Shown piece by piece: positions 44,675 through 53,360 of a stretch of 64,000 nt of DNA. Below the pieces are notes generated by a model, which saw only the letters and a list, made by a program, of their open reading frames with translations, was not told the origin of the DNA and searched no databases. The position numbers and the translations under genes were made by a program. The stretch's first letter is position 1. The number at the start of each line of letters is the position of its first letter. Source of the DNA: JAQBVV01 sp965249205 (lineage in GTDB: Bacteria > Acidobacteriota > Vicinamibacteria > Vicinamibacterales > UBA2999); contig CBDFLL010000003.1 in assembly GCA_965249205.1 (NCBI GenBank), positions 124,001 through 188,000 of the forward strand. The letters are read 5' to 3'.

Positions 44675-46249
44675 ATGACGTTGCACCAGGAACAGCCTCC
44701 GAGTGTCGCCAGCGGCGGCCGATCGCGTCGGCCGACGTGGATATGGGTTGCCCTCGGCGGTGCAGTGATCGCGATTGTCATGTGTGTGGACGTGACAATC
44801 ACCGACCCTCAGGTCAACGTCCGGTGGCAGGAAGCTGTCAGCGCCGCCGATCGTGTAGCGCTCGAACGCCGGCACGATCTGCAGAATGGTGTCCAGGACG
44901 GCCGGACATGGCAATACGAGCTTGGCGACCGCTCTGGGGAGAACATCCGCGCGCTCGTCGAGGACCCGGCCGTCGAGGATACCGGTCGCATCGATCGCAA
45001 CACCTTCACCTCGGACGGTCGAGATATTCGCGTCACCGTCTGGTACCCGTTCAACGATCTGTTCGACCGACCGTCGCAGTTGCTGCGGCTGCACCGGAGC
45101 CTGTGGCTGCTGCTGGCCGGAGGCGTCCTGCTGTGGGCCGCGCACACCCTTGGGGCGCGTGCGAGGCGGAACGTGACGGCAGCAGCGTTGCTCCTGGTCG
45201 GCGCGATGGCCGTCGCGTTTCCCTTCAGTCCGTCACAGGTGACGATGGGCGGGTCCAGCGATCACGTCAGGAGCCGCGCCGACTTCGAGAGTTGGTTCGG
45301 CGGGCGGGTGCGATTCGAGAAGCACCTGTCACAAACGATGCTGCTCCAGCTGTACCTGCAGCTGGATGCGACCGAAGCAGCGCCAGAACGTGCGGTGGTC
45401 GCCATGAGTCGCGGCGCCACGTTCTGGTTTGTGCTGGCCGCGCTGTTGATCGGGTTCCTCGAGCGCTGGTCAGTCGTCGTGATCCGATATCTCGGTCTTG
45501 TGCTGCTGGCTCCCGCAACGCTGCTGTATTTCGGCTGGCGGGAGTTCGGGTATCTCTCGCTGTGTGTCGCCGTCTTCCCGCTGCTATCCCGGGGCATGAA
45601 GGCCGGCGGCGCGCGTCTCGAGGCCGGCGGCGCGCTTGCCGGCCTGGGCGCGGCCTTGCACGGGTCCGGGCTGGTGTCGCTCGTCGGGGCCTGGCTCATG
45701 GCACTTGGCACAGACGGCCAGCTGAGGGATCGGGTCGAACGTGTGCTCCGAGTTGTCGCGTGGGGCACTGCGGCCTATCTCGGATGGATGCTTGTCTACC
45801 TGGTCGTGTTGAATCTGCGAGTCGAGCCCAGCGCCGAGACGTTCAGCTCGTGGCGCCCGTGGCTGATCGACGAGGTGCGTGAACGGCGCGTGAGCGCGGC
45901 GATCCTGAGCGCAACCGGCGCACGCGACATCGTGATGAGCGCGTGGGTGGCCGGTGCGCCGCTACTGGTCGCGGCGTTGTCGCTGCGAGGGTACGCGCAC
46001 GAGGTGCGCGCGGCCCTGTGGTACATTCTTCCCTCGGTTCTGTTTCTGGTACTCCGTTGGCCGTTCGAAGGAGTTGGCGGAGGAATCGACCTCGTGTTTG
46101 CCGGGTTTCCGGCGTTGTACGCATTGGCGTGGGTGTGCGCGCACGACCCGCGGCGAACGAAGATCGCGGCAGTACTTCTCATCTCCGCGCACTATGCCTT
46201 CTGGCGCATTGTTCTTGATGATCAGTTCTTGCCCCTGAGGACTGATTAG
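44675..46249 (+). CDS. Polytopic membrane protein fused to an extracytoplasmic domain
   Basis: 524 residues from ATG 44675. After one helix (TWIWVALGGAVIAIVMCV) comes an extracytoplasmic domain with DPQVNVRWQEAVS and DTGRIDRNTF, then roughly ten helices. The family is the same as the two split genes at 869-2694: there the small domain and the polytopic part are separate and in reverse order, here they are fused. Functions in envelope polysaccharide or glycolipid assembly are suggested by the following GT-B-like and LPG-synthase-like genes (inference). The fold resembles membrane glycosyltransferases but no catalytic motif is certain. Confidence 0.75.
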   Translation: MTLHQEQPPSVASGGRSRRPTWIWVALGGAVIAIVMCVDVTITDPQVNVRWQEAVSAADRVALERRHDLQNGVQDGRTWQYELGDRSGENIRALVEDPAVEDTGRIDRNTFTSDGRDIRVTVWYPFNDLFDRPSQLLRLHRSLWLLLAGGVLLWAAHTLGARARRNVTAAALLLVGAMAVAFPFSPSQVTMGGSSDHVRSRADFESWFGGRVRFEKHLSQTMLLQLYLQLDATEAAPERAVVAMSRGATFWFVLAALLIGFLERWSVVVIRYLGLVLLAPATLLYFGWREFGYLSLCVAVFPLLSRGMKAGGARLEAGGALAGLGAALHGSGLVSLVGAWLMALGTDGQLRDRVERVLRVVAWGTAAYLGWMLVYLVVLNLRVEPSAETFSSWRPWLIDEVRERRVSAAILSATGARDIVMSAWVAGAPLLVAALSLRGYAHEVRAALWYILPSVLFLVLRWPFEGVGGGIDLVFAGFPALYALAWVCAHDPRRTKIAAVLLISAHYAFWRIVLDDQFLPLRTD

Positions 46250-46250
46250 C

Positions 46251-47576
46251 GTGAATTCCCGGCTTCTTCGTGTCGTACGGACAGTCATTCGCTCCGATTC
46301 CGATCCGGCCCGTCAGATTCTCTTCGCGAACCTGATGCAGTCGCGACCGTTCGTGCGATTCGTGTACGGGTTGCACCAGCGGATGCGGGGGACGTGGGGC
46401 TCGACGGCGCTGGTTTCGTGCTACGGCTTGGCGGCGCTGCTCACGATCGCGCCGGCCCGGAACCGGCGGGCGCGCGTGCTGGTCCTGGCCAAACACGAGA
46501 ACGCGCGGCGGCAGGTCGCGCGCATCGCTGCCTTTCTTGGAGCCGCGGAGTGTGGTTGGGTGCGTACGGGTGCGAAGACGCTCGCGAGTGGGTCGAGCCT
46601 CGCCGGGCTCGTGCTGTGCTCGTCACGGCGCCGCCTCGTTCGCACGTGGCGCGTTGTTCGTGCAATAGACAGCAGGCACGGATTCCTGGTCTCCTGCCGC
46701 GCGGCAGGTGCGATCGCGTGGTACGGGCGTGCCATGGCGGTACTGGGTGCGGAGAAGCCGCGAGCGATTCTCGTATCCAGCGATTCGAATCCGGAAGAGG
46801 TGGGATTTGCCGGGGCTGCTGGCGCTCTGGCGATTCCGCGGGTCTTCGTATCTCACGCGTATCCAACGCCGCTGTCCCCTCCGCTCGACTTCAGCCTCTC
46901 GATCCTGGAAGGCGAGGCAGCCGTGCGGGCCCGCAGAGAAAAGGGCCCGATCACCGGGGAGGTCATGCTCGGGGGCATCGAGGGCGACTCGGCTGCCCTC
47001 GACTCGCGCCGATTCAGCCGCGCGAGTCCCGCAATCGGCATCTTCACGCCAAAGGCGATCGCGTGGCCGAAGCTGGCGACGGTGATCGACGACTGCCGGC
47101 AACACTTCGGGGCTAGCAAGATCGTCGTCCGGTGGCATCCGAGCATGCTCCAGCCGCCGCGGTTGGCCCGCCTGCTCAGCGACCGCTCTGGCATCGTCGA
47201 ATCTCCCAGGACCGCAACTCTCGAAGAAGTGACTCGCCAGTGTGACTGGGTGATTGCCGACGAAAACAGCAATGTGCACTTGCAGGTACTGAAGCTCGGC
47301 ACTCCGACGGTGGCGGTGTCGGGTCTGGGGCTGTATCCGACAAGTCATGCGGATCAGTACGGGTTTGCCACGAGTCGCGTTGTGTATCCGCCGGTGCAGT
47401 CGATCAGGGATGTCGAGCCGGCAGCGCTCGCCGCGTTTTTTTCGGGTTCCTGGTCGGCCCGTTTCCAGGAGTACGACGCCTCGTACCTTCGCCCGCCGGA
47501 GGCCGTCGCCAGCGAAGTACGAGAGGCGATTCTTCGGCTGGTCGACGGCTCACCGCCCAAAGGACTCGCGACGTGA
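46251..47576 (+). CDS. GT-B-like protein of surface-glycan assembly
   Basis: 441 residues from GTG 46251, two bases after the membrane-protein stop. The C-terminal half resembles GT-B or glycerophosphotransferase enzymes: KIVVRWHPSMLQPP, then ATLEEVTRQCDWVIADENSNV and LKLGTPTVAVSGLG, the expected Rossmann order of the nucleotide-binding lobe. The N-terminal half is divergent. Substrate is unknown. Its stop overlaps the GTG of the next gene (GTGA), placing the three genes in one operon. Confidence 0.7.
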   Translation: MNSRLLRVVRTVIRSDSDPARQILFANLMQSRPFVRFVYGLHQRMRGTWGSTALVSCYGLAALLTIAPARNRRARVLVLAKHENARRQVARIAAFLGAAECGWVRTGAKTLASGSSLAGLVLCSSRRRLVRTWRVVRAIDSRHGFLVSCRAAGAIAWYGRAMAVLGAEKPRAILVSSDSNPEEVGFAGAAGALAIPRVFVSHAYPTPLSPPLDFSLSILEGEAAVRARREKGPITGEVMLGGIEGDSAALDSRRFSRASPAIGIFTPKAIAWPKLATVIDDCRQHFGASKIVVRWHPSMLQPPRLARLLSDRSGIVESPRTATLEEVTRQCDWVIADENSNVHLQVLKLGTPTVAVSGLGLYPTSHADQYGFATSRVVYPPVQSIRDVEPAALAAFFSGSWSARFQEYDASYLRPPEAVASEVREAILRLVDGSPPKGLAT

Positions 47577-48574
47577 GCTGGAAGCGGCCTGGAGCCGGCC
47601 TTGTGGGTCTGGTCGTCAGCGGAGTGTTGCTGGTTGCGCTCTACCGCCGTATTGACTTCCAGCTGATCGGACAGGCCCTGCTGGGGGCCGACCGGATGTG
47701 GCTCGCCATCTCGATTGGCATGATTGTGCCGATCACCGTCTTGCGGGGTCTGCGGTTCTTCTGGGTGGCGCCAGCCGGGACGCTCCCGGGCGTTGGTGAG
47801 GCGCTTCGTCTCACCGTGGTTGCGTCCGCCCTCAACGCCTTTATGCCGGCCAAGTCCGGCGACCTCATCAAGAGCTACCGCGTCGCGAAAGGCAGTAGCA
47901 CGTCGACTGGCGTCGCGATCGCCGTCATCGTCTACGAGCGACTCTGTGATCTGTTCGGCTTGCTCTCCTGGTGTTTGCTGGGATGGCTGATCGGGCGGCC
48001 TCAGGTCCCTAGCCTGCCGTCGGTGTTCTGGTTGCTGCTCGGAGCGCTGGCTGCGGTGTGTGGATCAATGATTCTGTCCCGGCGCGTGGCGAGGGTGGTG
48101 CCCAGGCTGCTCACATCAGCCCTGCCGTTCAGGCGGCTCCAGAAATTGCGAGATCTGGCGCACGGATGGCCCGGTCTGCTGCAGGTGCTTCGGGGGCGTC
48201 GTCGCTGGATCGTGGCGTTTTCGCTCGTGCTCTGGCTGACCCATCTGGTCCAGATCTGGATGTTTTCGATTACGTTGTCCTTGAACATTCCGTTTGTCGT
48301 GTCCGCAAGTCTGTCCGCGGTTGCACTCCTTGCCGGTCAGTTGCCGTTCACGTTTTCCGGGCTCGGCACGCGCGACGTGGCGCTTGTCCTGCTGCTGTCG
48401 CAGTACACGACGCCCGAAGCCGCAGCGGCGATCGGGGTACTCATCGCGACTCGCAACCTTCTACCAGCTTTGGCCGGCCTCCCGCTGATGCGCACGTATC
48501 TGCGGTCGGTCGTTGGGGACGCGCTGCGCTGGCGCGAGCGGTCGAAGGCATCCAACGGCGCGCCTGGGCGGTAG
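47573..48574 (+). CDS. Lysylphosphatidylglycerol synthase TM-region (UPF0104) protein
   Basis: 333 residues from GTG 47573. About eight helices are expected, with typical segments ALNAFMPAKSGDLIKSYRVA, FTFSGLGTRDVALVLLLS and AIGVLIATRNLLPALAGLPL. This is the flippase-like domain of LPG synthases without the soluble aminoacyl-transferase part; many stand-alone members take part in glycolipid or glycan transport. It ends the operon starting at 44675. Direction of transport is unknown. Confidence 0.88.
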   Translation: MSWKRPGAGLVGLVVSGVLLVALYRRIDFQLIGQALLGADRMWLAISIGMIVPITVLRGLRFFWVAPAGTLPGVGEALRLTVVASALNAFMPAKSGDLIKSYRVAKGSSTSTGVAIAVIVYERLCDLFGLLSWCLLGWLIGRPQVPSLPSVFWLLLGALAAVCGSMILSRRVARVVPRLLTSALPFRRLQKLRDLAHGWPGLLQVLRGRRRWIVAFSLVLWLTHLVQIWMFSITLSLNIPFVVSASLSAVALLAGQLPFTFSGLGTRDVALVLLLSQYTTPEAAAAIGVLIATRNLLPALAGLPLMRTYLRSVVGDALRWRERSKASNGAPGR

Positions 48575-48646
48575 GCCGCTTCGTGTGCGTGCCGGTGTCG
48601 GCGCGAGACATGGTGAGGTAGCAAGGCTGATGGTGGCAGCATGCTC

Positions 48647-49354
48647 CTACAGAGAGAAAAGGTTCTGTTCCCGCTGCAGCGGTTGGAGCACCTCCGGCCA
48701 ATTGTTCGCCGGTGCATTCACCGAGGTCGAGACTTCATAAGCCGTGAGCCACTCTGACGGGCAGGGTTCGAGCACGGGCATCAACCGTTCCGGCTCGTGG
48801 ACGCCAGGGTCCAGCCAAAGTTGAAGGTTGTGCTCGCCGAGGACCACCGGCATCCGATCGTGGATGTTGGCCATGAACGTGTTGGCTCGCGTCGTCACAA
48901 TCGAGAAGGTGTGGAGCGGCTCGGTTTGCCCCGCTGGCTGCCACCGGTCCCAGACACCGGCGACAGAGAGGATGCCTCGGTCCGTGCGATGGATGGCGAA
49001 GGGACGCTTCCGTGGCCTGTCGCGCTTCCACTCGAAGAAACCCGACAGCGGGACCACGCACCGCCGCTGCCTGAACGGCTCCGCGTAACTCGGTTTCTCT
49101 GCGATCTCTTCACAGCGCGCGTTGATCAGGGAGTACTTCGCCGCGGCCTTGAGACTCTTGGCCCAGCTTGGCACCAGGCCCCACTGAAACAGTTCTATTG
49201 TGCGTTCGCCGTCGCGTACCAGCACGACGGGTGACGCTTGTGTCGGGGCGAGATTGTAGGTCTGGCGAAATCCCGCCAGGTGCAGCGGCTGATGATTCAG
49301 GTACTCAACCGACAGTTCCTCCTCGGTGTAGGTCTCATAGGCACGTCCGCACAT
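48647..49354 (-). CDS. yedK: SOS-response-associated peptidase / DNA-protein crosslink sensor (SRAP, YedK)
   Basis: 235 residues. The catalytic Cys2 follows the initiator Met (MCGRAYETYTEEEL). Other SRAP residues are NARCEE, the Glu in GFFEWK and the His in HDRMPVVL, matching HMCES/YedK, which link covalently to abasic sites in single-stranded DNA. Length is normal. Its C-terminal sequence (NAPANNWPEVLQPL) is duplicated in a broken copy at 52880-52970. No SOS box was identified. Transcribed towards the upstream operon end. Confidence 0.93.
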   Translation of the reverse strand: MCGRAYETYTEEELSVEYLNHQPLHLAGFRQTYNLAPTQASPVVLVRDGERTIELFQWGLVPSWAKSLKAAAKYSLINARCEEIAEKPSYAEPFRQRRCVVPLSGFFEWKRDRPRKRPFAIHRTDRGILSVAGVWDRWQPAGQTEPLHTFSIVTTRANTFMANIHDRMPVVLGEHNLQLWLDPGVHEPERLMPVLEPCPSEWLTAYEVSTSVNAPANNWPEVLQPLQREQNLFSL

Positions 49355-49489
49355 GGGTCCATGATAGCGGGCACTGCATCACTCACCCGATGGAATGCGG
49401 TCGGTGCCGGGACGGGGTTTGGCGCTATGCTGCGGGCTTCGCGGGATAACCTGGATCTACCGGCCCCTGAGCGCCAGCCTTGAGACCCC

Positions 49490-50125
49490 ATGGACTTCAG
49501 CGACGACGTCAAGGCCGGCTACAACGACATTGCAGATGCCTACCTGGCGCAACGTGGGAAGGGCTCTGCGGATGTCAAGCTACTGGATCGCTTCAGCGGG
49601 CAGCTCGCTGCGGGGAGCACTGTGCTGGATGCCGGATGCGGCGCCGGTGTTCCGGTAACTCGGATTCTTGCCGAAGTCTTTCGCGTCGTTGGTGTGGACT
49701 TTGCCGAGGCGCAGCTTGCGAGGGCGCGCCACCTGGTCCCCAAGGCGAGATTCGTCTGCGCGAACCTGCGAACCGTAGAGTTCAAGAAGGCAAGCTTTGA
49801 GGCGATCTGCTCGTACTACGCGATCATTCACATTCCCCGCGAGTATCACGCCGACCTGTTCGCCCGCTTCGCGCGCTTTCTGAAGCCGGACGGTCTGGCG
49901 CTCCTGTGTCTCGGTGACGGGGACCTACCGTACGACGCTACCGACGACTACCTTGGGGTACCGATGGCCTGGAGTCATTTTGACGCGGTGACGAATGAAC
50001 GTCTGATCGAAGCGAGTGGATTCGAGATCGAGTGGAAGGAGCGAGTTGAGGACGCCACCTCACCGGGGTCGTACCATCTGTTCGTGTGCGCTCGAAAACT
50101 GTCCGTCAGGACGGCGCTGCGATGA
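49490..50125 (+). CDS. Class I SAM-dependent methyltransferase
   Basis: 211 residues. Motif I is VLDAGCGAGVPVTRILA, motif II around FRVVGVDFAEAQL, and the post-motif FLKPDGLALLCLG is typical of small-molecule methyltransferases. The start is ATG 49490. The substrate is unknown. It sits in a gap between the minus-strand SRAP gene and the truncated LD-carboxypeptidase, with no obvious partner. Confidence 0.83.
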   Translation: MDFSDDVKAGYNDIADAYLAQRGKGSADVKLLDRFSGQLAAGSTVLDAGCGAGVPVTRILAEVFRVVGVDFAEAQLARARHLVPKARFVCANLRTVEFKKASFEAICSYYAIIHIPREYHADLFARFARFLKPDGLALLCLGDGDLPYDATDDYLGVPMAWSHFDAVTNERLIEASGFEIEWKERVEDATSPGSYHLFVCARKLSVRTALR

Positions 50126-50146
50126 GCCGTCGCGGCTGAGAGAACC

Positions 50147-50377
50147 ATGCCAGTATTGCGTCCTGCCATCAAATCCGCGCGTCTGCGGCGTGGCGACACC
50201 GTTGCTGCGGTGACCCTTTCCTGGGGTGGTGCCGGTGCCGTTCCGCATCGCTATGCCGCGGGCAAGCAGCAGTTTGAGAATGAGTTCGGTTGCCGCGTCA
50301 TTGAAACGCGACACGCGCTGCGCGACCCTGGCTGGATCGCGGCGAACCCAAAGGCCAGAGCGGACGACCTTATTCGC
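50147..50377 (+). pseudogene. Truncated LD-carboxypeptidase (S66) N-terminal fragment
   Basis: ATG 50147 begins a product with LRRGDTVAAVTLSWGG and VIETRHALRDPGWIAANPKA, matching the first 75 residues or so of S66 peptidases (LD-carboxypeptidase, MccF-like), usually over 300 residues. The similarity ends near residue 76 and an unrelated tail follows to 50452. The catalytic Ser-His-Glu part is missing. The gene was truncated by recombination, not by the nearby IS, which inserted 250 bases further on. Confidence 0.7.
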
Positions 50378-50557
50378 GTGTGCCGTAAAAAAGTGGCCGT
50401 AGGCCGGGCGAGCTGGACGTGCGGAGCACCGCCTCAGCTCGTCGACCCCTAAGACGCCGCCACGGATTGCAGCACACCTCGCGTTCTGGACGAAGCAGCC
50501 CGCCATGTCGGGTTCGATGTAGATCGCACTGTCCTCGCGGCAGTACGGACAGGTCAC
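50378..50557 (-). pseudogene. Possible Cys-rich small gene fragment
   Basis: A minus-strand frame from GTG 50557 begins VTCPYCREDSAIYIEPDMAG with further cysteines. A GTGA overlap links it to an upstream reading frame that would have run across the IS target before insertion. It runs antisense into the LD-carboxypeptidase fragment and loses resemblance near 50390. It could be a zinc-ribbon gene truncated in the same rearrangement, or chance. Confidence is low. Confidence 0.3.
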
Positions 50558-50621
50558 CCTTGACGGAAGACCTGTTGTGTGACCTTGGGCTTCCCCTCTT
50601 TCTCTTCGACAGCCACGGTTG

Positions 50622-50629
50622 CGAATAGA
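50622..50629. repeat. Target-site duplication, left copy
   Basis: CGAATAGA directly precedes the IS and recurs directly after its right end (52002-52009). An 8-base duplication is the norm for ISL3-family transposition. Confidence 0.9.
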
Positions 50630-52001
50630 GGCTCTTCAGGTAATCGAGTGGGTGATTTCGGGGCATTTTAGAGCGCGGGTAACATGCAGGAAAGGATCTT
50701 GAGCCGCAGGTATTCCTCATCGCGCAGTCCGTACGCGCGGCGCTGGATGACGCGGATCTTGTTATTGAGCCCCTCGACGAACCCGAGCGACACCTTGTTT
50801 TCGGGCTTGCAATAGGCGGCGATGCCATCCCAATGGCGATCGATCATCTCGGCGAACTTCTGGTAGGGCGCAAGGCGCTGCCACTTCAGACTCGCCCGCC
50901 AGTTCTCGAAGAAACGCCGTGCCCACGCTTCCCGCTCGTAGCTCCACATCTGGGCGAACGATTCCTTGAGCAGGTAGGCGGTGTTCAATCGCTTGTTGGC
51001 CGCGAGCAGGGTCTTGAGATTCTGTCGACCCTCCACGGTCAGGTGCTCGCGGCGCGACAGCAGCGTGTACTTCTGGCCCTTGATGAAGCGACGATCCTTG
51101 CCGCTGAGCCGTGCGTACTCGGCCTTGCGCACCGTGTCGAGCGCCTTCCCCAGGTGGCGCAGGATATGGAACTTGTCGAACAGGATCGCCGCCTGGGGCG
51201 CGTGCGTGTTCGCCGCGTTGCGAAACGGCTTCCACATATCCATCACCGCCAGGCGAACGCTTCGGCTCTTCTTGTCTCCGAGCCACTCGTAGAACTGCGC
51301 CATGCTCGCCTGCGAGCGATCCGCCCCTCCAAACCAGATCGGACGCTCGCGGATTAGATCGCTTACCACGATGCGATAGGTGTGTCCCTTGCGAATCGAG
51401 ATCTCATCGATGCCGATGACCTTCGGCCCCGGGGTGCCCGCCTTGGCCAGCTGCGCCTGCATGTAATGCTTCTCGAGCGTCTTGACCGTGTCCCAGTCGA
51501 GGTTGAGCTCCGCGGCCATGTCCTTGATCGTCGTCGAGCGGCAGCGCCGGCCCACGTACTGGGCAAAGCGCTTGGTATAAAACGGATTGTCGGCGAGGAA
51601 GTCGAGCCGCTCGCGCTTCACCTTGCCGCAGCGCCGGCATTGCACGCGCCGCACCTCGACTTCCAGGTAGATGCGTAGCTCGCCGCAAGGGAGATCGCGT
51701 ACGTGACGCACGCGCCGGTCGTACCAGCCCATGTGCGCGCGACCGCAACAGCCGCAGCGCGTTTTTTTGAGCGCCGGACAAGCGTGATGACGCGCGCCTT
51801 CGGGTCGCCGAAGACACCGCGCACCGCGTGTCGCGGACGCACACCAGGGAACGCGTATGCGTCCCACAGCCGCCGCTGTCGCTTCCGGGAATTAGCCATC
51901 GGGACATCATCGCAGTTGGAGCAGCCCTGGACACGCTTCTCGCCACTCGGAGCAAGCTCGTTTTATCCACTCAATTTACCCACACGACTTCCTGAAGAGC
52001 C
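50630..52001. mobile_element. ISL3-family insertion sequence, 1372 bp, complete
   Basis: The left end is GGCTCTTCAGGTAATCGAGT and the right end, complemented, begins GGCTCTTCAGGAAGTCGTGT; both are followed by GGGT. These imperfect inverted repeats of about 25 bases bracket one ISL3-type transposase gene on the minus strand. Eight-base direct repeats CGAATAGA flank it, so the insertion is recent. Both ends match; the element looks intact apart from a frame change within the transposase that may be programmed. Confidence 0.92.
50668..51899 (-). CDS. ISL3-family transposase with possible programmed -1 frameshift
   Basis: The main frame carries the ISL3 zinc domain (CGCCGRAHMGWYD, CRRCGKVKRERLDFL) and DDE features (KVIGIDEISIRKGH, RLAVMDMWKPF, GFVEGLNNKIRVIQ). 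The 5' part beginning MANSRKRQRRLWDAYAF is in another frame from ATG 51899. The two meet at an A7 run (T7 at 51762-51768 on the plus strand) in the phase TCA AAA AAA, the A AAA AAA heptamer for -1 slippage. With the shift, a 410-residue transposase results. It could instead be a mutation. The inverted repeats lie 39-102 bases outside this gene. Confidence 0.85.
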
Positions 52002-52009
52002 CGAATAGA
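52002..52009. repeat. Target-site duplication, right copy
   Basis: CGAATAGA repeats the eight bases before the left end of the IS. Joining 50629 to 52010 gives the original locus. Confidence 0.9.
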
Positions 52010-52144
52010 TTGCGGCTGGAGGTTCCACAGAGAGGCCCGACTTCGGGTGGCATCCTCGGCATCGGCCGCATCTCCCCCGAAGAGCGGGCGCTGCTCTCCA
52101 GCATTGCCGCGGACCTGAAGGCGCGCCGCGACGTTGGTGCATGA
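52010..52144 (+). pseudogene. C-terminal fragment of an unidentified gene cut by the IS
   Basis: A plus-strand frame across the former target ends TSGGILGIGRISPEERALLS and further to ADLKARRDVGA before TGA 52142-52144. Periodic charged and hydrophobic residues look coding. The joined locus also reads on the minus strand as RNLFATVAVEEKEGKPKV, so the coding strand is not certain. No family was recognised. The rest of the gene is not visible upstream of the IS. Confidence 0.4.
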
Positions 52145-52331
52145 ATCCTTGCGGCCTGAGAGGTGCGGAGCCTGGTCCTTGTCCTCCCGCCCGAAGTCCA
52201 GTCGAATCTGCGGACCGCGCCTGGAGGCTGCTCATCGGGCGTCAGCTGGTCGGGCTGCCGGGGCCGCATCGCGGTAGGGATGGTCGGCGGAGTTTTCGCA
52301 CACTACGCGGTCAGGCTAAACCTTGACCACT

Positions 52332-52346
52332 ACCGGAAATTCCGGT
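52332..52346. promoter_or_regulatory. 15-bp palindrome upstream of the MaoC gene
   Basis: ACCGGAAATTCCGGT is a perfect inverted repeat except for its central base, 21 bases before the MaoC-type start codon. Size and position fit a repressor operator; no regulator is identified. Confidence 0.4.
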
Positions 52347-52367
52347 GCCATCCCCGAGGACCGAGTC

Positions 52368-52787
52368 ATGCCAGCACTCGACTTGAAGATCGGCCAAACG
52401 GCTACGCGCTCCAACACGGTGACCCAGGCGCATGTCAACAAATACGCTGAGATCACCGGAGACCGGAACCCACTCCATTTCGATTCTGAGTTTGCGGGCA
52501 AGACCAAGTTCGGACGGTTAGTCGTTCATGGTGGGCTCACGAGCGGCATACTCAACGCCCTCGTTGCCGAGGACATGCCTGGACCCGGTACGGTCTTCAT
52601 GAACATGGATCTAAAGTTCACGGCACCCGTCTACATCGGCGACACGATTACCGCGACCGCTGAAGTGCTCGAGGTACACGAAAGCAAGCCTATCTGCAAG
52701 CTTGCGGTTCGCATTGCTCGCACCGACGGCGAGACTGTCCTATCCGGTGAGACGGTGTGCTATCGGTTCATGCCTGAAACGAACTGA
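52368..52787 (+). CDS. MaoC-like (R)-specific acyl dehydratase
   Basis: 139 residues from ATG 52368, with GAGGA 8 bases upstream. The hot-dog hydratase signature YAEITGDRNPLHFDSEFAG includes the catalytic Asp and His, followed by GRLVVHGGLTSGIL. These enzymes hydrate 2-enoyl-CoA in beta-oxidation or polyester monomer supply; substrate unknown. It sits among fragments at 50-53 kb and is the only clearly intact gene there. A palindrome lies upstream. Confidence 0.85.
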   Translation: MPALDLKIGQTATRSNTVTQAHVNKYAEITGDRNPLHFDSEFAGKTKFGRLVVHGGLTSGILNALVAEDMPGPGTVFMNMDLKFTAPVYIGDTITATAEVLEVHESKPICKLAVRIARTDGETVLSGETVCYRFMPETN

Positions 52788-52879
52788 GCCAACGTTTGCG
52801 GCCGTCGTGGTCATCTCGCCAGGTTGGCCCTGGCGTTTTCATGGTGGGCAATATCCCACAAGGGAGGAACTTCAGCACA

Positions 52880-52970
52880 TCACCACGAAGACGGCAGCGG
52901 CTGAAGCACCTCCGGCCAATTGTTCGCTGGCGCATTCACCGCCGTTGAGATTTCATAAGGCGCTGAGCCA
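52880..52970 (-). pseudogene. Fragment of a second SRAP (YedK) gene
   Basis: Over about 76 bases (52895-52970) the sequence is nearly the 3' end of the SRAP gene at 48647 (CACCTCCGGCCAATTGTTCG is shared exactly). It encodes STAVNAPANNWPEVLQPLP before TGA at 52880-52882. One extra base in the first codons breaks the frame relative to SRAP. It is a decayed duplicate of only the last 30 residues or so. Confidence 0.75.
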
Positions 52971-52976
52971 TCGCCG

Positions 52977-53156
52977 ATGATTGAAACCGCACTGATCTTC
53001 CTATGGGTCTTAGCCAGCCTGCTGGTGGGCTATCTCGGCTGCGCGCGACGCATCGGATTCTGGGGCTTCTTCATCGTCTCGCTGTGCATGTCGCCACTCA
53101 TCGGCCTGCTTGTGCCGCTCCTCGGCGCGCCTGGGAAACAGACCCACTCGCTCTGA
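52977..53156 (+). CDS. Very small two-helix membrane protein
   Basis: ATG 52977 to TGA 53154-53156 encodes 59 residues. Two hydrophobic helices are visible: the first near ALIFLWVLASLLVGYLG, the second FWGFFIVSLCMSPLIGLLV. The SPLIG motif resembles a widespread class of small membrane proteins of unknown role. A short C-terminal tail follows. No obvious ribosome-binding site precedes it. It overlaps nothing, and lies between the SRAP remnant and the candidate histidine-leader locus. Confidence 0.55.
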   Translation: MIETALIFLWVLASLLVGYLGCARRIGFWGFFIVSLCMSPLIGLLVPLLGAPGKQTHSL

Positions 53157-53292
53157 CAGGACGCCAGGCAGAATCGCATGCCCTGGTTGGCTGTTTCAGG
53201 CCCCGCTGGAAAAGCATCTGTGCGACAGGCTTTGGCGTTGTGCTGCGGGCTGCCGCAGAGTGAACTGAGATATGCCGGTCGCCTACTACTAA

Positions 53293-53321
53293 TTTAGTTC
53301 GCTGAACGTCCCACCTAATCT
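53293..53321 (+). promoter_or_regulatory. Possible promoter before the leader peptide
   Basis: TTTAGT and TAATCT are exactly 17 bases apart, and the -10 is about 40 bases before the leader ATG. Both boxes match the consensus weakly, so this is tentative. Confidence 0.25.
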
Positions 53322-53360
53322 ACGACTTGCAGCTCATCACGGGCTGTGCTACCTCTAACG

